A stretch of 64,000 bases of DNA, from contig JAYKYS010000023.1 in assembly GCA_036924285.1 (NCBI GenBank), positions 496,001-560,000 on the forward strand, read 5' to 3'. The notes beneath the pieces were generated by a model. That model saw only the letters and a program-made list of their open reading frames with translations. It was not told where the DNA came from and made no database searches. Within the stretch, counting starts at the first letter, position 1. Every line of letters starts with the position of its first letter. This stretch comes from Asterella californica. Its lineage: Eukaryota > Streptophyta > Marchantiopsida > Marchantiales > Aytoniaceae. Made by a program: the position numbers and the translations under genes. This document shows, one piece after another, positions 1 to 10,298 of this stretch.

Positions 1-30
1 AAGGGTGAGTTATACGGAGCTTGTCCCAAT

Positions 31-306
31 ATGCGTGTAAGGATTGGGGATGTAGAGGTTGATCAGCATTTCTTTGTACAGTCATCTGCCTCCTATCCTG
101 TCATACTGGGCCAACCATACATCACCGCTGTTCGGATGGAGACAAAGGTGATGAACGATGGGTCTCATTATGCTAGAGTTCGGAGTCCTGATGATAAGTA
201 CTTAGTACAGTTTTTGACGGTTCGTTCAAGACATGAGCGGAATAGACAAACCCTTAGAGATTCTCAGACGAAGAGATGTAAGGTTTTTCGCAATCCACTC
301 CTGTAG
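31..306 (+). pseudogene. Ty3 element I: C-terminal part of retropepsin-like protease domain
   Basis: This 91-codon segment reads like the end of an aspartic protease domain of a Ty3 polyprotein. It has a hydrophobic beta-strand pattern around 'HFFVQ' and the 'ILGQPYI' motif typical of the flap-to-C-terminal part of retropepsins. The catalytic D-S/T-G lies upstream of the window. The frame ends at a stop at 304-306, and the RT region resumes in another frame near 339. The two belong to one polyprotein but are now out of frame, by decay or by a programmed shift; one copy cannot separate these. Confidence 0.6.
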
Positions 307-353
307 AGCGGGAAGACAGGGGTGTAGGACCTACTGTTGAGGTCCCGTCAGAG

Positions 354-3300
354 TTGGAAGCGAGACATGTACAAAGGTCTGGATACATGTGTGGTGTACA
401 GAGTTGGCAGTCTGGATTGCTGATGTTTGAGACAAATGGGTGGAGCCGATTTACAAGAGTTGAAGATATGGAGGAAAATACAAAAAGATGGATGGTGAAA
501 CAAAATAATGAAGGGAGAGAAGCAAGTTGTTGGTGTGCACTCCCTCAGGAAGCAGACGTCCATGCGAAGTACAAATCTGTACTGAGAAAGGTAAGACCGG
601 TAGCAGCTCAACTACCTGCTAACTCCCAGCAGCAAGTACAGTTAGTGGGGACTCAGCCTATATTGCGTGATCATAGACGAGTAGGACACCAATTTACTGA
701 GGAGACATTGAAGGAGCTCCAGATAGGAGGGGGTGATTTCTTAACTGAGGTCGAGAAGACAGTGTTTGAACATATGATAGTGAAGCATGGTAAAGCATTC
801 TCTTTTTCAGCAGAGGAGATAGGTTGTGTGGACCCAAAGGTTATAGCGCCTATGGTTATATTCACAATCTCTCATGTGCCTTGGGACCTGAAACCGATCC
901 CAGTTCCTCGTGCTTTGTTGCCTAAACTCATCGAGTTGTTGAAGGAGAAGGTACAGATGGGGATACTTGAGCCGTCTATGGGGCCATATTCTAGCAGGTG
1001 GTTCACTGTACTCAAGAAGTCAAGAGCTTTGCGTTTTATTCAAGACCTACAGCCTGCAAATAACGTAACTATTCGTAACGTTGGGACGGGTCCTGTGATT
1101 GAAGAGATAGCAGAGACATTTGCAGGGAGAGCTATCTATTCGATAGGAGATCTATATTCTGGTTATGATCAGTTCCAGCTGGCTGTGGAGAGTAGAGATT
1201 TAACTACTATGCGTACGCCCCTGGGATTGATGCGGATGTGTACTCTTCCACAAGGAGCAACGAACTCGGTGGCTCATATGCAGAACGCGATGCATAAGGT
1301 ACTAAGGGAGTTTGTGCCTGATGTTATCATTCCATTTCTAGACGATATTCCCATAAAGGGTTGCGCGGTTGAAGACAAGGATGAAGTAGTACTTGCGAAT
1401 GGATGCATAAGGTTTGTTGCAGACCATATCAGAGATGTAGAACGTATCTTGACTCGTCTGGAGGAGGTACATCTCACCCTGTCAGGAGCTAAGTCCAAGT
1501 TTGGTGTGTCTAAGATTTTAGTGGTTGGACACCTGTGTGGCGCTTTTGGAAGGCGACCAAACCCCGAGAAGGTTGAAGCTATAGCTAGGATGGCAGACTG
1601 TAAGAACATCACGGAGGTTCGACGCTTTCTAGGTGCTTGTGTATTTTATCGCTTATCCATTCCTCATTATGCTCATGTTGCTGAGCCTTTGTATGCATTG
1701 TTGAGGAAGGGTAAGAGGTTTGTATGGGCCTCAGTCCATCGAGAAGCTATGAATAGGTTGAAGGAGGCTCTACAGTCTCCACCTGTTCTGAGAAAAGTAG
1801 ACTACGGGTGTGGGAGACCTGTCATTGTTACAGTAGATACTAGTCCAAAGGCGATTGGCTGGGCAATAGGTCAAGATGATGCGGATGGTATGCGATTTAC
1901 CTCTAGGTTTGGAGCTAGGATCTTGACAGACAGACAACGAGATTATCCTCAGGTGAAGCGTGAATTATGGAGAGCGGTGACAGCGATGAAGACAGATCGT
2001 GAGTTTCTGATTGGTGCTCATGTAGTCCTAGAGACGGATTGTCTACCTCTACTAGGCATGATATCCAACTGTAACACGCCAGACATAGTGATGTTACGTT
2101 GGATTGCCTATGTTAGGAGCTTGAATCCAGAGCTGAAGCATATAAAAGGAAAGGAGAATATGGTCGCAGATATGTTGTCGAGGGCTCGATTTGTAGATGA
2201 GGATGTCATGATTTCAGAAGCTGAGGAAGAAGAGAGAAAGGATGCTCAGTGTCAGGTTAATCGACGAGCTACGAACTTGGGGCCTTTGATGTTTAGAGAA
2301 GAGCTTTACACATGTAGACTTCGTGACATAGGATATTATCTGAGCTTGTTGGAGAGGCAAGAGAGGTGGAGCAAGGTTGAGTTCAGAGAGATAAGGAAAC
2401 AAGCTTACAACTATCTTCTGCATGATGGGTATCTTTGGAGACGACCACAGAGGAGAGATGGGATGTTCATACGGGTAGTGGACGATCAAGAGACTAAGCA
2501 GCAACTAATGAAGGAGTTCCATGATATCTTATGGGCCGAACATCGAAGGATTTGGGCTACCTACACCAAGTTGAAGGAGAGGTACTGGTGGAAAGGTCTG
2601 TATCAGGATGTGGTGAACTACGTCAGCTCCTGCTTGCATTGCCAGTTCTATTCAAAGATGCGGTATAGGGATGGTCTCGTGCCAACTTACCCGCCTTGCA
2701 TTCACTTTCAGTGGGTTCTCGACTTAGTGGTGATGCCTATGAGGTTATGGGACATGCGATATTTGGTTCTGGCTCGTGAGGATCTCTCCAACTTTGTAGA
2801 AGGGTGAGCTTTGAGGACGAAGACCACAGAGGGGATATGTAAGTTTGTTCTTGAAGATATTATCTGTAGGTATGGATCTGTAGGAAGGCTACGGGCAGAT
2901 AGGGGAGAACTACGGGGTACGAAAGCGAAAGAGTTTTTTGCTCGATATGGTGTGAAGCTCAAGCTTACTACTGCGATGAATCCAGAGGGGATTGGCAAGA
3001 GCGAGCGAGGACATCTATCGATAGTTCAGGCTTTGGTGAAGGCGTGTGATGGTAAGCATAGAGAGTGGCCTAGGTTACTCCCTTTTGCTTTATGAGCAGA
3101 TAGAACAACTCATTGTTCGACTACATGGTACATGCCTGTTGAGTTGATGTTAGGGCAGAAACCGATGATGCCAGCAGAAGAAGACTTTCCTACCTGGGCT
3201 ACCTTGCCATGGGAGGACAATGTGGACCGTGTGCAACTTCTCTCACTACGAATCAGACAGCTAGAATGTGGAGAGGAAGATCTCGCTGAAGCGCAGCTCC

Positions 3301-3689
3301 GGCTGAAGGCGGCTCGACTTGGAAACAAGGAGAGGTTTGATAAGACTCATAGACTTCGGCCAAAACCGATACAAATTGGGGACTGGGTGTTGGTATACGA
3401 CAGCACATTGGAGAACCAACACTCTACAGTTCGAAAGTTTTCGAGAAGGTGGTTTGGCCCGTACCTTGTCTCAGATGTACATCAGAATGCTACTTATTCC
3501 TTGCAAGAGCTAGATGGCACGCATTTAAGACTTCCAGTTGTTGGGAAACGAGTGAAGCTATTCAAAAAGAGAGGGGAGACTGTGGAGCTAGCTGAGTTTT
3601 TAGGTTTAGAGCAGACAGGAGCAAATGAAGACCTTTCTGAGGCGGTCGAGGAGAGCGAAGACGATTTGGAGGACCACGAGGGTCAATGA
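354..3689 (+). pseudogene. Ty3 element I: reverse transcriptase, RNase H and integrase polyprotein with two in-frame stops
   Basis: A single reading frame runs from about 339 to 3689, broken only by TGA at 2805-2807 and 3093-3095. The RT domain occupies roughly residues 185-330; its catalytic box reads FLDD at 1335-1346. RNase H follows ('TVDTSPKAIGWAIG', 'KGKENMVADMLSR'). The integrase begins with an H-H-C-C zinc domain near 2520-2650 ('CLHCQ'), then 'VLDLVVMP', 'RADRGEL' and 'GKSERGH', which supply the D, D and E of the catalytic triad. The C-terminus (3500-3689) is acidic. The second TGA lies where a Trp would be expected (TGG to TGA). The apparent first codon at 354 is TTG and is not a real start, because this is the inside of a polyprotein. 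Full-length gag-pol would mobilise the element; this copy is broken. Confidence 0.85.
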
Positions 3690-3721
3690 CGGATTGGCAC
3701 ATATCAGAGGATGTGCAGGTT

Positions 3722-3730
3722 AGGAGGGGG
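3722..3730 (+). other. Polypurine tract of Ty3 element I
   Basis: The run AGGAGGGGG directly precedes the LTR start TGAATGTCG. This is where plus-strand DNA synthesis is primed in LTR retrotransposons, and it fixes the 5' edge of the LTR at 3731. Confidence 0.7.
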
Positions 3731-4228
3731 TGAATGTCGTATTGTACATAAGTCTGTATAGTGAAAAGTAATGCAAAGAGATTTTTTTCTATATTGTGTA
3801 AAGGAAGCTGCCCTGCAGCTTAACAAGCTAGGCAGGAGCTAAGCTGGGGCCATGCTTGACAAGCTGCCCCTTAGCTTGGGTTGGAATATCACCCTTGAGG
3901 GAGTCGAAAGACACCAGAATGTAAAGCTCGACGAGGAGAGCGACCTCATGCTTCTAGTTTTGACAGAAAGTGTTTTAAGCAATAGTTAGTACGAGTTTTA
4001 GGTTGTGAAATATGTGAAAGAGGGAAATCCGTCGATTCTGGCTCGAGACTCGAACTCAGAATCTGATAGCGTGGGTGTGTAGGTGTTCACAAGTACTATA
4101 GTTTTGACTCCTTATTTGTAAAAAAACAGAGTTGTATGCAGAAGTTAGCGTAGAGAAGGCTAGTAAAGACTTCATAAGAAAATTTCTTAGCAAAAGCATA
4201 TGTACAAGAAGTTTAACAGTTTTGAACG

Positions 4229-4300
4229 GAACCAAAGGCCATCCCAGTGATAGGGCGCCTGCCTAGGAGGGAAGTGGTCTTAGGATCAATCCCTCATGGT
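4229..4300 (+). other. tRNA-like block (A- and B-box-like) inside LTR family B
   Basis: The block resembles the Pol III internal promoter layout of a tRNA-derived SINE: an A-box-like 'CCCAGTGATAGGGCGCC' and, about 35 bases on, a B-box-like 'AGGATCAATCCC' (consensus GGTTCGANTCC). The same block sits at the same LTR position in copy 2 (about 44230-44300) and copy 3 (about 52850-52915), where 'GTGATA' and 'GATCAA' are kept. No convincing cloverleaf with paired acceptor ends can be drawn, so it is not called a tRNA gene. Confidence 0.35.
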
Positions 4301-4727
4301 CTCTGGTTCCTATTCTGACATGTTGGCCTCCCGGATGGGAGTCTATGTTGGGTATGCAGCCATGTCCTGTATACCTAGGGGCGGGAGACTGGTATCTCCC
4401 TTAATCGTGGACTTTCTGGCCTAAGCCTTCGCATGCCATCCTGAATATACTATGGGAGATACCTGGTGCGCATATGGGGGGGCTGTAAGCCTGTGAGGCA
4501 GCCTCATAAGTGTTAGGGCTTCGACCTACATTGGATGGCTTGTAGTATATTCAGGATGACATCAAGAGCACAAGAAACTTTTGCTAATTAGTTAAATAAG
4601 CATCGAGTAGGCTTGCGATGGAGAATGAGGTTATGTGAACCTTTATTAGTGTAGGGGTAGCGTTTGTGGAGACAACTGTGAAACTTGTATTAAAAAGGGG
4701 CCAACTTTGTAAATAATGCTCTGTACG

Positions 4728-4830
4728 CATAAGGACAGCAGGGGGGCAGCTTAAGCTAGGGCCCTGCTTGTGATAAGTGACTGCACTTATAAGGACAGCA
4801 GGGGGCAGCTTAAGCTGGGGCCTTAACTTT
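4728..4830 (+). repeat. Two-fold direct repeat in LTR B
   Basis: The stretch 'AAGGACAGCAGGGGGCAGC' followed by 'TTAAGCT(A/G)GGGCC' occurs twice, about 60 bases apart. It contains the AAGCTNGGCC motif that recurs in both long LTR families of this window. Confidence 0.6.
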
Positions 4831-4930
4831 TAGGTTTAATACCTGCGACGGCTGGAGATCGAGGGACACTTTCCAAGGGAGTTTTCTGAGAGAACTGAGG
4901 CGGAAGGAGGAAAAGGAGCAGAATTAGGGA

Positions 4931-5140
4931 TTGAGGAGAGGAGACGCTGAGAAGCTTGGAGGCTGAGTGGGGATCGATTTTTCTGACTGAATTGAGTAGA
5001 TTGAGGAGAGGAGACGCTGAGAAGCTTGGAGGCTAAGTGGGGGTCAATTTTTCTGAGAGAATTGAGTGGATTGAGGAGAGGAGACGCTGAGAAGCTTGGA
5101 GGCTGAGTGAGGATTGATTTTTCTGACAGAATTGAGTGGG
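4931..5140 (+). repeat. Three 70-bp tandem repeats in LTR B
   Basis: Units begin 'TTGAGGAGAGGAGACGCTGA' at 4931, 5001 and 5071, an exact 70-bp period, with only a few changes between units. A fourth, weak unit start follows at about 5141. Copy 2 of this LTR (44.7-44.9 kb) has only one related unit, so the expansion is specific to this copy or was lost in the other. Confidence 0.85.
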
Positions 5141-5584
5141 GTGAGCAGGGGAGATCGTGAGAGAGGCAGGAAAGTGTTTTGGAGACAAGAACCTCATATG
5201 TTACACAGTTTTGAGGTTTGGAAGGAGTAGAATTGAACGGACAGAGGTGGTTTATTGGAAGGAGATCGTTTTTGACAAGGCTTTGGTTGTCGTAAGATCA
5301 AATTCCTTGGAATTTTCAGCTGAGAAGGACTTAGGAGAGGAGGAGAGAGATATTTTCTTAACAGTGAAGCAGTTGACGCTGAAATAAAGCTATTTCTACT
5401 CCGAAGAGACATATTTGTGTACCTGAGTGCGTGCTTGAGTGTTTGTTTTGCAATTGGTGGGCACAAGAGGCTGTGTTTTGAGATTTCATCGTCTGCAGCG
5501 ACCTATTTTCCTTTCTGGTCATTTCTCTTTGATCTATCACAGTCAGGAGGTCCGCCCTCTCCAAGAAAGACTCTCACCACGACA

Positions 5585-5930
5585 GCGTGCATGGGCAAAA
5601 CGTAAGTACAACCCACGAGCTTAAACCCTATCTACATGGTAAATCTAAGTCATGTACATTGAATATCATAGATAAGTATGAATTCACTTGCACAAGCGCA
5701 TGAATGCTTGATTAAGATAAATAGCATACTACACACCTACTAGGACTCAAAATATATGACAGAGTTAACACCATATACAAAAGGTGTCAACCATAGGCAT
5801 AAAAGATTAAGAACAGTACAGAGCTAACTTCTAAGGCTACTAAACTTCAAGTGTCGAAGTAGAAGTAACATGCGTCAAGTAACGCGACAACAGTGATCAT
5901 TGAATCTTTTACTATGTCAAATGATTCACA
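5585..5930. other. Spacer, nothing recognised
   Basis: AT-rich sequence between the end of LTR B copy 1 and the truncated end of Ty3 element II. No gene, repeat or RNA signal was seen. Confidence 0.5.
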
Positions 5931-7283
5931 TCACGACAGCACCGACATCTTTTGAGCAAATTTTTCTATCCACCGTTTGTAATACAACCCGAAGTTCAAA
6001 ACGGCCAAAGTGGATTTCTTGTCATGTGGACGCGGCCAAGAGACAACACATGCTACTTTGTCTGGGTTAGGAATAATGCCGTTGTTGATAATACGAAATC
6101 GTAGATAATTCAAATATGGCATAAACACGAATGTCTTTGTAGGAGAAGCTAACAAACCTGCTTCGATTAGTGCCATGAGTACTTTACGGAGATTTCTCAG
6201 TGTGTCATCAAAGCCTTTTCCTCCTATCAATATGTCATCAAAATATGGCTGAGAGTATTTAATATGAAGTGCTAGTACTCTGTTCATGAGACGCTGAAAT
6301 GAGGCCGGAGCATTCCTCAAACCCATTGCCATACGGTTACATTCGTATAACCCTTTTTTGGTTACGAATGCTGTCTTTTCCTTACTGCTTGTACCCATTT
6401 TAATTTGCCTGTATGCAGATTTTAAGTCGACCAAACAGTAAGAATAAAACTATCCTAAGGTATTCAACATATCCTCCACTAGGGGCATGGGAAAGCTATC
6501 TCTTTTTGTTAGCTTGTTGAGCTGTCGAAAATCAATGGTAACTCGTTTCTCAGCTGTAATTTTTCCATGCTCGTCCTTTTTGGGAACTAAAACAACAGGA
6601 GCAGACCAAGGACTACTAGAAGGTGAAATAATTCCTGCATCCAACATTTTCTCTACTTCTTGTTGGATTTGTTCTTCTTCCGCATGAGAATTTTGAAATG
6701 GTTGAATACGTACCGGGGCGTGAGATCCAGTGTCAATCACATGTGTTATGAGATCAATAAATCCGAATTGTGACTTGGAGTTCTTGAACGCCTGTTTGCA
6801 CTCCAATAGCACAATATAAACCTTTTCTTTTTGAGATGCGAAGAGATTAGATCCCAACTTAACACTATGTGGAAATTTTAGTTGATTTTTCTCCCGACCT
6901 CTTTGGTCGGATTGCTGCAGCATTTCTATTTTTCTTTTTTGTTTAACTGATTGAAAGAGAATGCATGCAACTGTATCAAGCTTAGTAGATAGTCCATCTA
7001 GTTTCTTTTCAAGATGATCAACAGACTGTAAAGGGTTTGGGGTACCGTTGAGCTTCGAGTATGTTGAGGATGCTGTCGGTTGATCTCGTCGGAGAAGCCG
7101 TACAGGTTCTTTGACTTGTATTCGTTTCTGCTGTTTCTCGTGATCACCAGTCAGCAACTGATCGTTATGGACAATGTCACTCACTTGCTTTCTCCCAGCT
7201 GCTGACGTGACACTCGGAGGAGATACTTGATCAACAGAGGAGAATTCAATAAACTTTGGACATCCAATGGCATGGGTAACCAT
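5931..7283 (-). pseudogene. Ty3 element II: reverse transcriptase region
   Basis: The upstream segment (7283-6450) carries the RT entry motifs 'SSSPWSAPVVLVPKK' and 'VTIDFRQLNKLTKRDSFPMP'. The downstream segment (6434-5931) carries 'VDLKSAYRQIKM' and the catalytic 'YFDDILIGG', where most Ty3 elements have YLDD. The two segments are separated by a short break of frame at about 6435-6450. The product ends at 'KRWIEKFAQKM', where RNase H would normally follow, so the domain is intact in layout but the polyprotein is truncated. Confidence 0.85.
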
Positions 7284-7346
7284 AACGTCGGTTCTTACTG
7301 TTTATACCTAGCTTGATAGATAATTTCGGTAAGACTCCAAGTGGTT

Positions 7347-7718
7347 TCACTTTTTCCCCACTCGCTGTGACAAACCTCCTCTGCATTTCACCAGTTTATC
7401 CTGCAATCCTAATCTCATGGTCAAATTTTGTGAAACTAAGCTAGAGGTGCATCCCGTGTCTAAAATCACTTTTACCATATATCCAAATACATACACTTTG
7501 CAGTAAACATGAAAATGTTGAGATATAGCTTCGACACAATCTTTTTTATCAACAGGTTGTGTTATTGACGATGGAACTACCGCCAGACTAGGTACTCGTG
7601 TTGTACCTTCCTCCTTGACAAGTTGCTGAATGTTTTCCTGATGGTCAACCGTCTCTGTTATCGCACTATCAAGGTTGAAGACGGTCTGCACAACTGGATC
7701 CCCAACTATATCAATCAA
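7347..7718 (-). pseudogene. Ty3 element II: aspartic protease region
   Basis: The frame contains 'VKVILDTGCTSSLVSQ', the D-T-G active site of retropepsins followed by the conserved S-x-x-S pattern. It lies between gag (7748 upward) and RT (7283 downward), the position expected in a Ty3 polyprotein. A stop near 7347 separates it from the RT segment. Confidence 0.75.
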
Positions 7719-7747
7719 TTCTTCACTTTCTTCCTCATAGGCAGTAT

Positions 7748-9070
7748 CTAAAGTATCTGGTTCTGAATCCCAAATATCGTGTTCAACGAGATGACCTTTG
7801 GAATGAGAGTCTCCTGCTCTAAACTCCCTTCTTTGAGTACTTGCTGCCCCAAATCTTGGTTGCTATGTCTATAGAAGTTCTTCCGTCCTTCTCTGGCTCC
7901 CATGCTTGCCATGCTATCTCTGAGGTTCTTGAATTGAGTCTCCAACTGTTCGTGTTGTTGTACGAACCGCTTGATAGTTTTGGGACCGACAGTTAACGTA
8001 TCTAAGGACTTTTTCTTTCCGTCGTCCTTCTCTAATATGATACCTTTAGCAGTAACTTTCTCGTCATGGTGGACTAGATGGTGAAATAAAAGATTCTTGA
8101 TATGGATCTTTGTCTCCATATCTGGACTGGAATTCCACAGCATATTTAACGGCTCCTAGCAAGGTCCTTGGAGCACGATTAATTAGATGTATTCTACATG
8201 TTGAACGAAGACCAGAAATAAAAGCATCTCTCAACACGTAATCAGGCAACGGGGATTCCAAACGGTTAGTGAGACTTTGCATTCGATCGGCATATCTTTT
8301 TATGTTCTCACCTGGTTTCTGTCCGATACTGAGAATCTGACGAGTGATACTCGTATCTGATGCTCCAATAAATCTGTCAGCAAACTCTTTTTGAAAATCT
8401 TCCCATCGGTGAACTGGATCTAGAACCGCATATAGTCGTCTCTCAATGACACTATACCATGTTGGTGCACATCCACGTAATGAGGTGCTCGCTACTTCCA
8501 ACACTTCGTCTATCTGCCAGCCGTAGTTTTTACTGGCAACCATTAAAGTCTCAACCAAATCCTTGCATCCTCCGAAGCATGTGGTCCTTCTCCGTTATAA
8601 TCCATGATTTGTATATTTCGAAAGGGTCTTGCATACCCGTTCCTTCCTGTACGAGGTCTGAAGTTTGGTCAATTTCCCAATGATTCACATCCGTAAGGAC
8701 TATATTGAGACTGAACTGTTTCCTCGTGTTCTTCATCTTCGTGTGGATGCTGATTATGGATCCCAGCCGCGGGATATGGTTACTGAAATGAAGGACCAAG
8801 AGTTTCTACCTGAAACGTGAAATCTGAAACTCTACTTGGCTCTTTCCTTACTTTCAGAGTTTGATATGCTTCAACTAAATCCTGTCAAGCATTACATAGA
8901 GATACAAATTCCTCAAAAGAAATATTTTTAAAAACGTCATGATTCTTGGATCTCGAGGTACTCACCTTTGCTTCGTTGTCAATTTGATCTAGGTTATCTA
9001 CTGGTTCTTGAGATGATGAACCTCTTGCTTCGAGTACGTCTTTACCTTTGCTTCGTGTGTTGGGAGCCAT
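7748..9070 (-). pseudogene. Ty3 element II: gag
   Basis: The likely start is the ATG at 9070 ('MAPNTRSKG'), a common opening for plant Ty3 gag. The core (8558-8064) reads 'WEDFQKEFADRFIG' and 'QKPGENIKRYADRMQSL', the retrotrans_gag signature of a capsid domain. The segments 9070-8885, 8799-8551, 8558-8064 and 8143-7748 overlap or abut in different frames, so several stops and at least two frameshifts break it. No zinc knuckle could be identified. Confidence 0.75.
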
Positions 9071-9425
9071 TAAACACGAGAGTCATACATACTAGACTAA
9101 CTTTTGCACATCTATGAATTTGAAGTCAATGCTATCCTGCAGTCTCAATCCTCTATTGGTGGGCCCACACAATAGTGGCTGACACTACTACTCTTTCTAT
9201 GATCCGAACAACAATCTCGTTAAATCTTTCAGTTCAGAACAAAGATATATTTAAGTTTAATCAGAGTAGCACAATCATGTTAGGTTGTGAAGTTCACCTG
9301 CAACTCGCATTTTACTTACGTATGCAGGACATGTAACATATAGATAACACAAGAAGAGAGAAAAAAGTATTGAACATGTTACCAGAAGAGTACTTCAGTT
9401 GTCATAAATTAGCCGAAATCTTCAC

Positions 9426-9438
9426 GGCTCTGATACCA
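9426..9438 (-). other. Primer binding site of Ty3 element II (tRNA-iMet type)
   Basis: Minus-strand TGGTATCAGAGCC, complementary to the 3' end of plant initiator tRNA-Met. It lies about 355 bases before the gag start, so the interval 9071-9425 is the leader. Confidence 0.7.
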
Positions 9439-10298
9439 CCGAAGGTTACCGTGCTGGAACCTTGTCGAGCTGGGCGTTCCGGGAGAAGCATATCACACCA
9501 GTCGTGCTTGGACTTGATCACCCCTACTCGAATTCTCTAAAGCTATACCTGAGATCGTAAATGTCCGATGAGATTCAAACACTGACGCTGGACATTACGA
9601 ACATACGCACTCCTCAGACTTTATTGACAATCACTGCCATAGGCACTGTTCAGTTATCTTCCCACGAGAGATGGTAGATGAACTGCTACGGTGGCTGAAA
9701 TCAATAGTTCAGAGATCCACTACGTTGCGCCTTAAGCACTTGAACTTTACAGGAAAGTTTCAAGGATAAAGAAAAGTCTTCTATCTGTCTTACTACTCTA
9801 TGCGCTCAATCTTATACTAACGAGGCGGCAACGAAGATCTCATCGTTCATTCAGCTATCCACCTGTCTTGTCAGCATACGGTAGTGATAAGGATATGATT
9901 ACATGTAAATTTAGACATCTCTCGTGATCAAAATTCTCGCGCTCGTGAACTATTGATCGGTAGCTCTTAATGTCTGGTCCCATGTGGTTGTCAGTTTGAT
10001 TCTGCCTTGCCTTGCAGATGGGAGTGCTGGATTGGTGACCTTCAATCTAATACGACTTGATCTGCAAGTAGGTGATTAGATCAAACGTAGTATGCATCTT
10101 CCGGCACTGTGATCAACTGTGACGTAAGTCGTATCACATATGATCAAGTGCTGGCATGCTTTGATCCCGTCATACGGCAAGGTTACTCATATGCATGAGC
10201 ATACTAAGTCATGCTACAAGATCAATCTCAAGGTGGATAAATTGGGATTTCTCAATAATACAGCAGGACATCAACCTAGTGAAGAAAATTCCTATCAG
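9439..10298 (-). repeat. Putative 5' LTR region of element II
   Basis: This stretch lies upstream of the primer site, where the 5' LTR should be, and holds no coding signal. The edge next to the primer site reads CCTTCGG rather than the usual CA, so neither LTR end can be fixed. It ends where LTR family A begins. Confidence 0.35.

Larger units (their letters stand above)
1..5584 (+). mobile_element. Ty3/gypsy LTR retrotransposon I, 3' part (family B LTR)
   Basis: The window opens inside a plus-strand Ty3 element. In order it holds the end of a protease domain, reverse transcriptase, RNase H and integrase (31-3689), a purine tract (3722-3730) and a long LTR (3731-5584). The order RT, RNase H, integrase places it in Ty3/gypsy. 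No chromodomain is visible after the integrase; the C-terminus is acidic instead. The 5' LTR, primer site and gag lie outside the window. The coding part has one frame change and two in-frame TGA stops, so this copy is not autonomous. Two further partial copies of its LTR lie at 43.8 and 52.4 kb. Confidence 0.85.
3731..5584 (+). repeat. LTR family B, copy 1 (3' LTR of element I, about 1.85 kb)
   Basis: The LTR starts TGAATGTCG just after the polypurine tract and ends CACCACGACA, so the ends form the usual TG...CA with a short inverted TGTCG/CGACA. Copies 2 and 3 (43.8-45.2 kb and 52.4-53.3 kb) align with it. Copy 2 shares exactly the same 3' end, which supports the boundary. It has no coding content; short open frames in it are chance. 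It holds several internal repeats, listed separately. Confidence 0.75.
5931..10298 (-). mobile_element. Ty3/gypsy retrotransposon II, 5' part (gag to RT), truncated
   Basis: Read on the minus strand: primer site (9438-9426), leader, gag (from 9070), protease (around 7400), RT (7000-5931). It stops after the RT, with no RNase H or integrase, so the 3' half is missing. The RT sequence differs clearly from elements I and III, so this is a separate lineage. The 5' LTR probably lies between 9439 and 10298, but its ends are not canonical. Frames are broken by many stops. Confidence 0.75.

Noticed and set aside
4229..4300. A working tRNA gene in LTR B
   Set aside because: Only promoter-box-like similarity; acceptor and anticodon stems do not pair.
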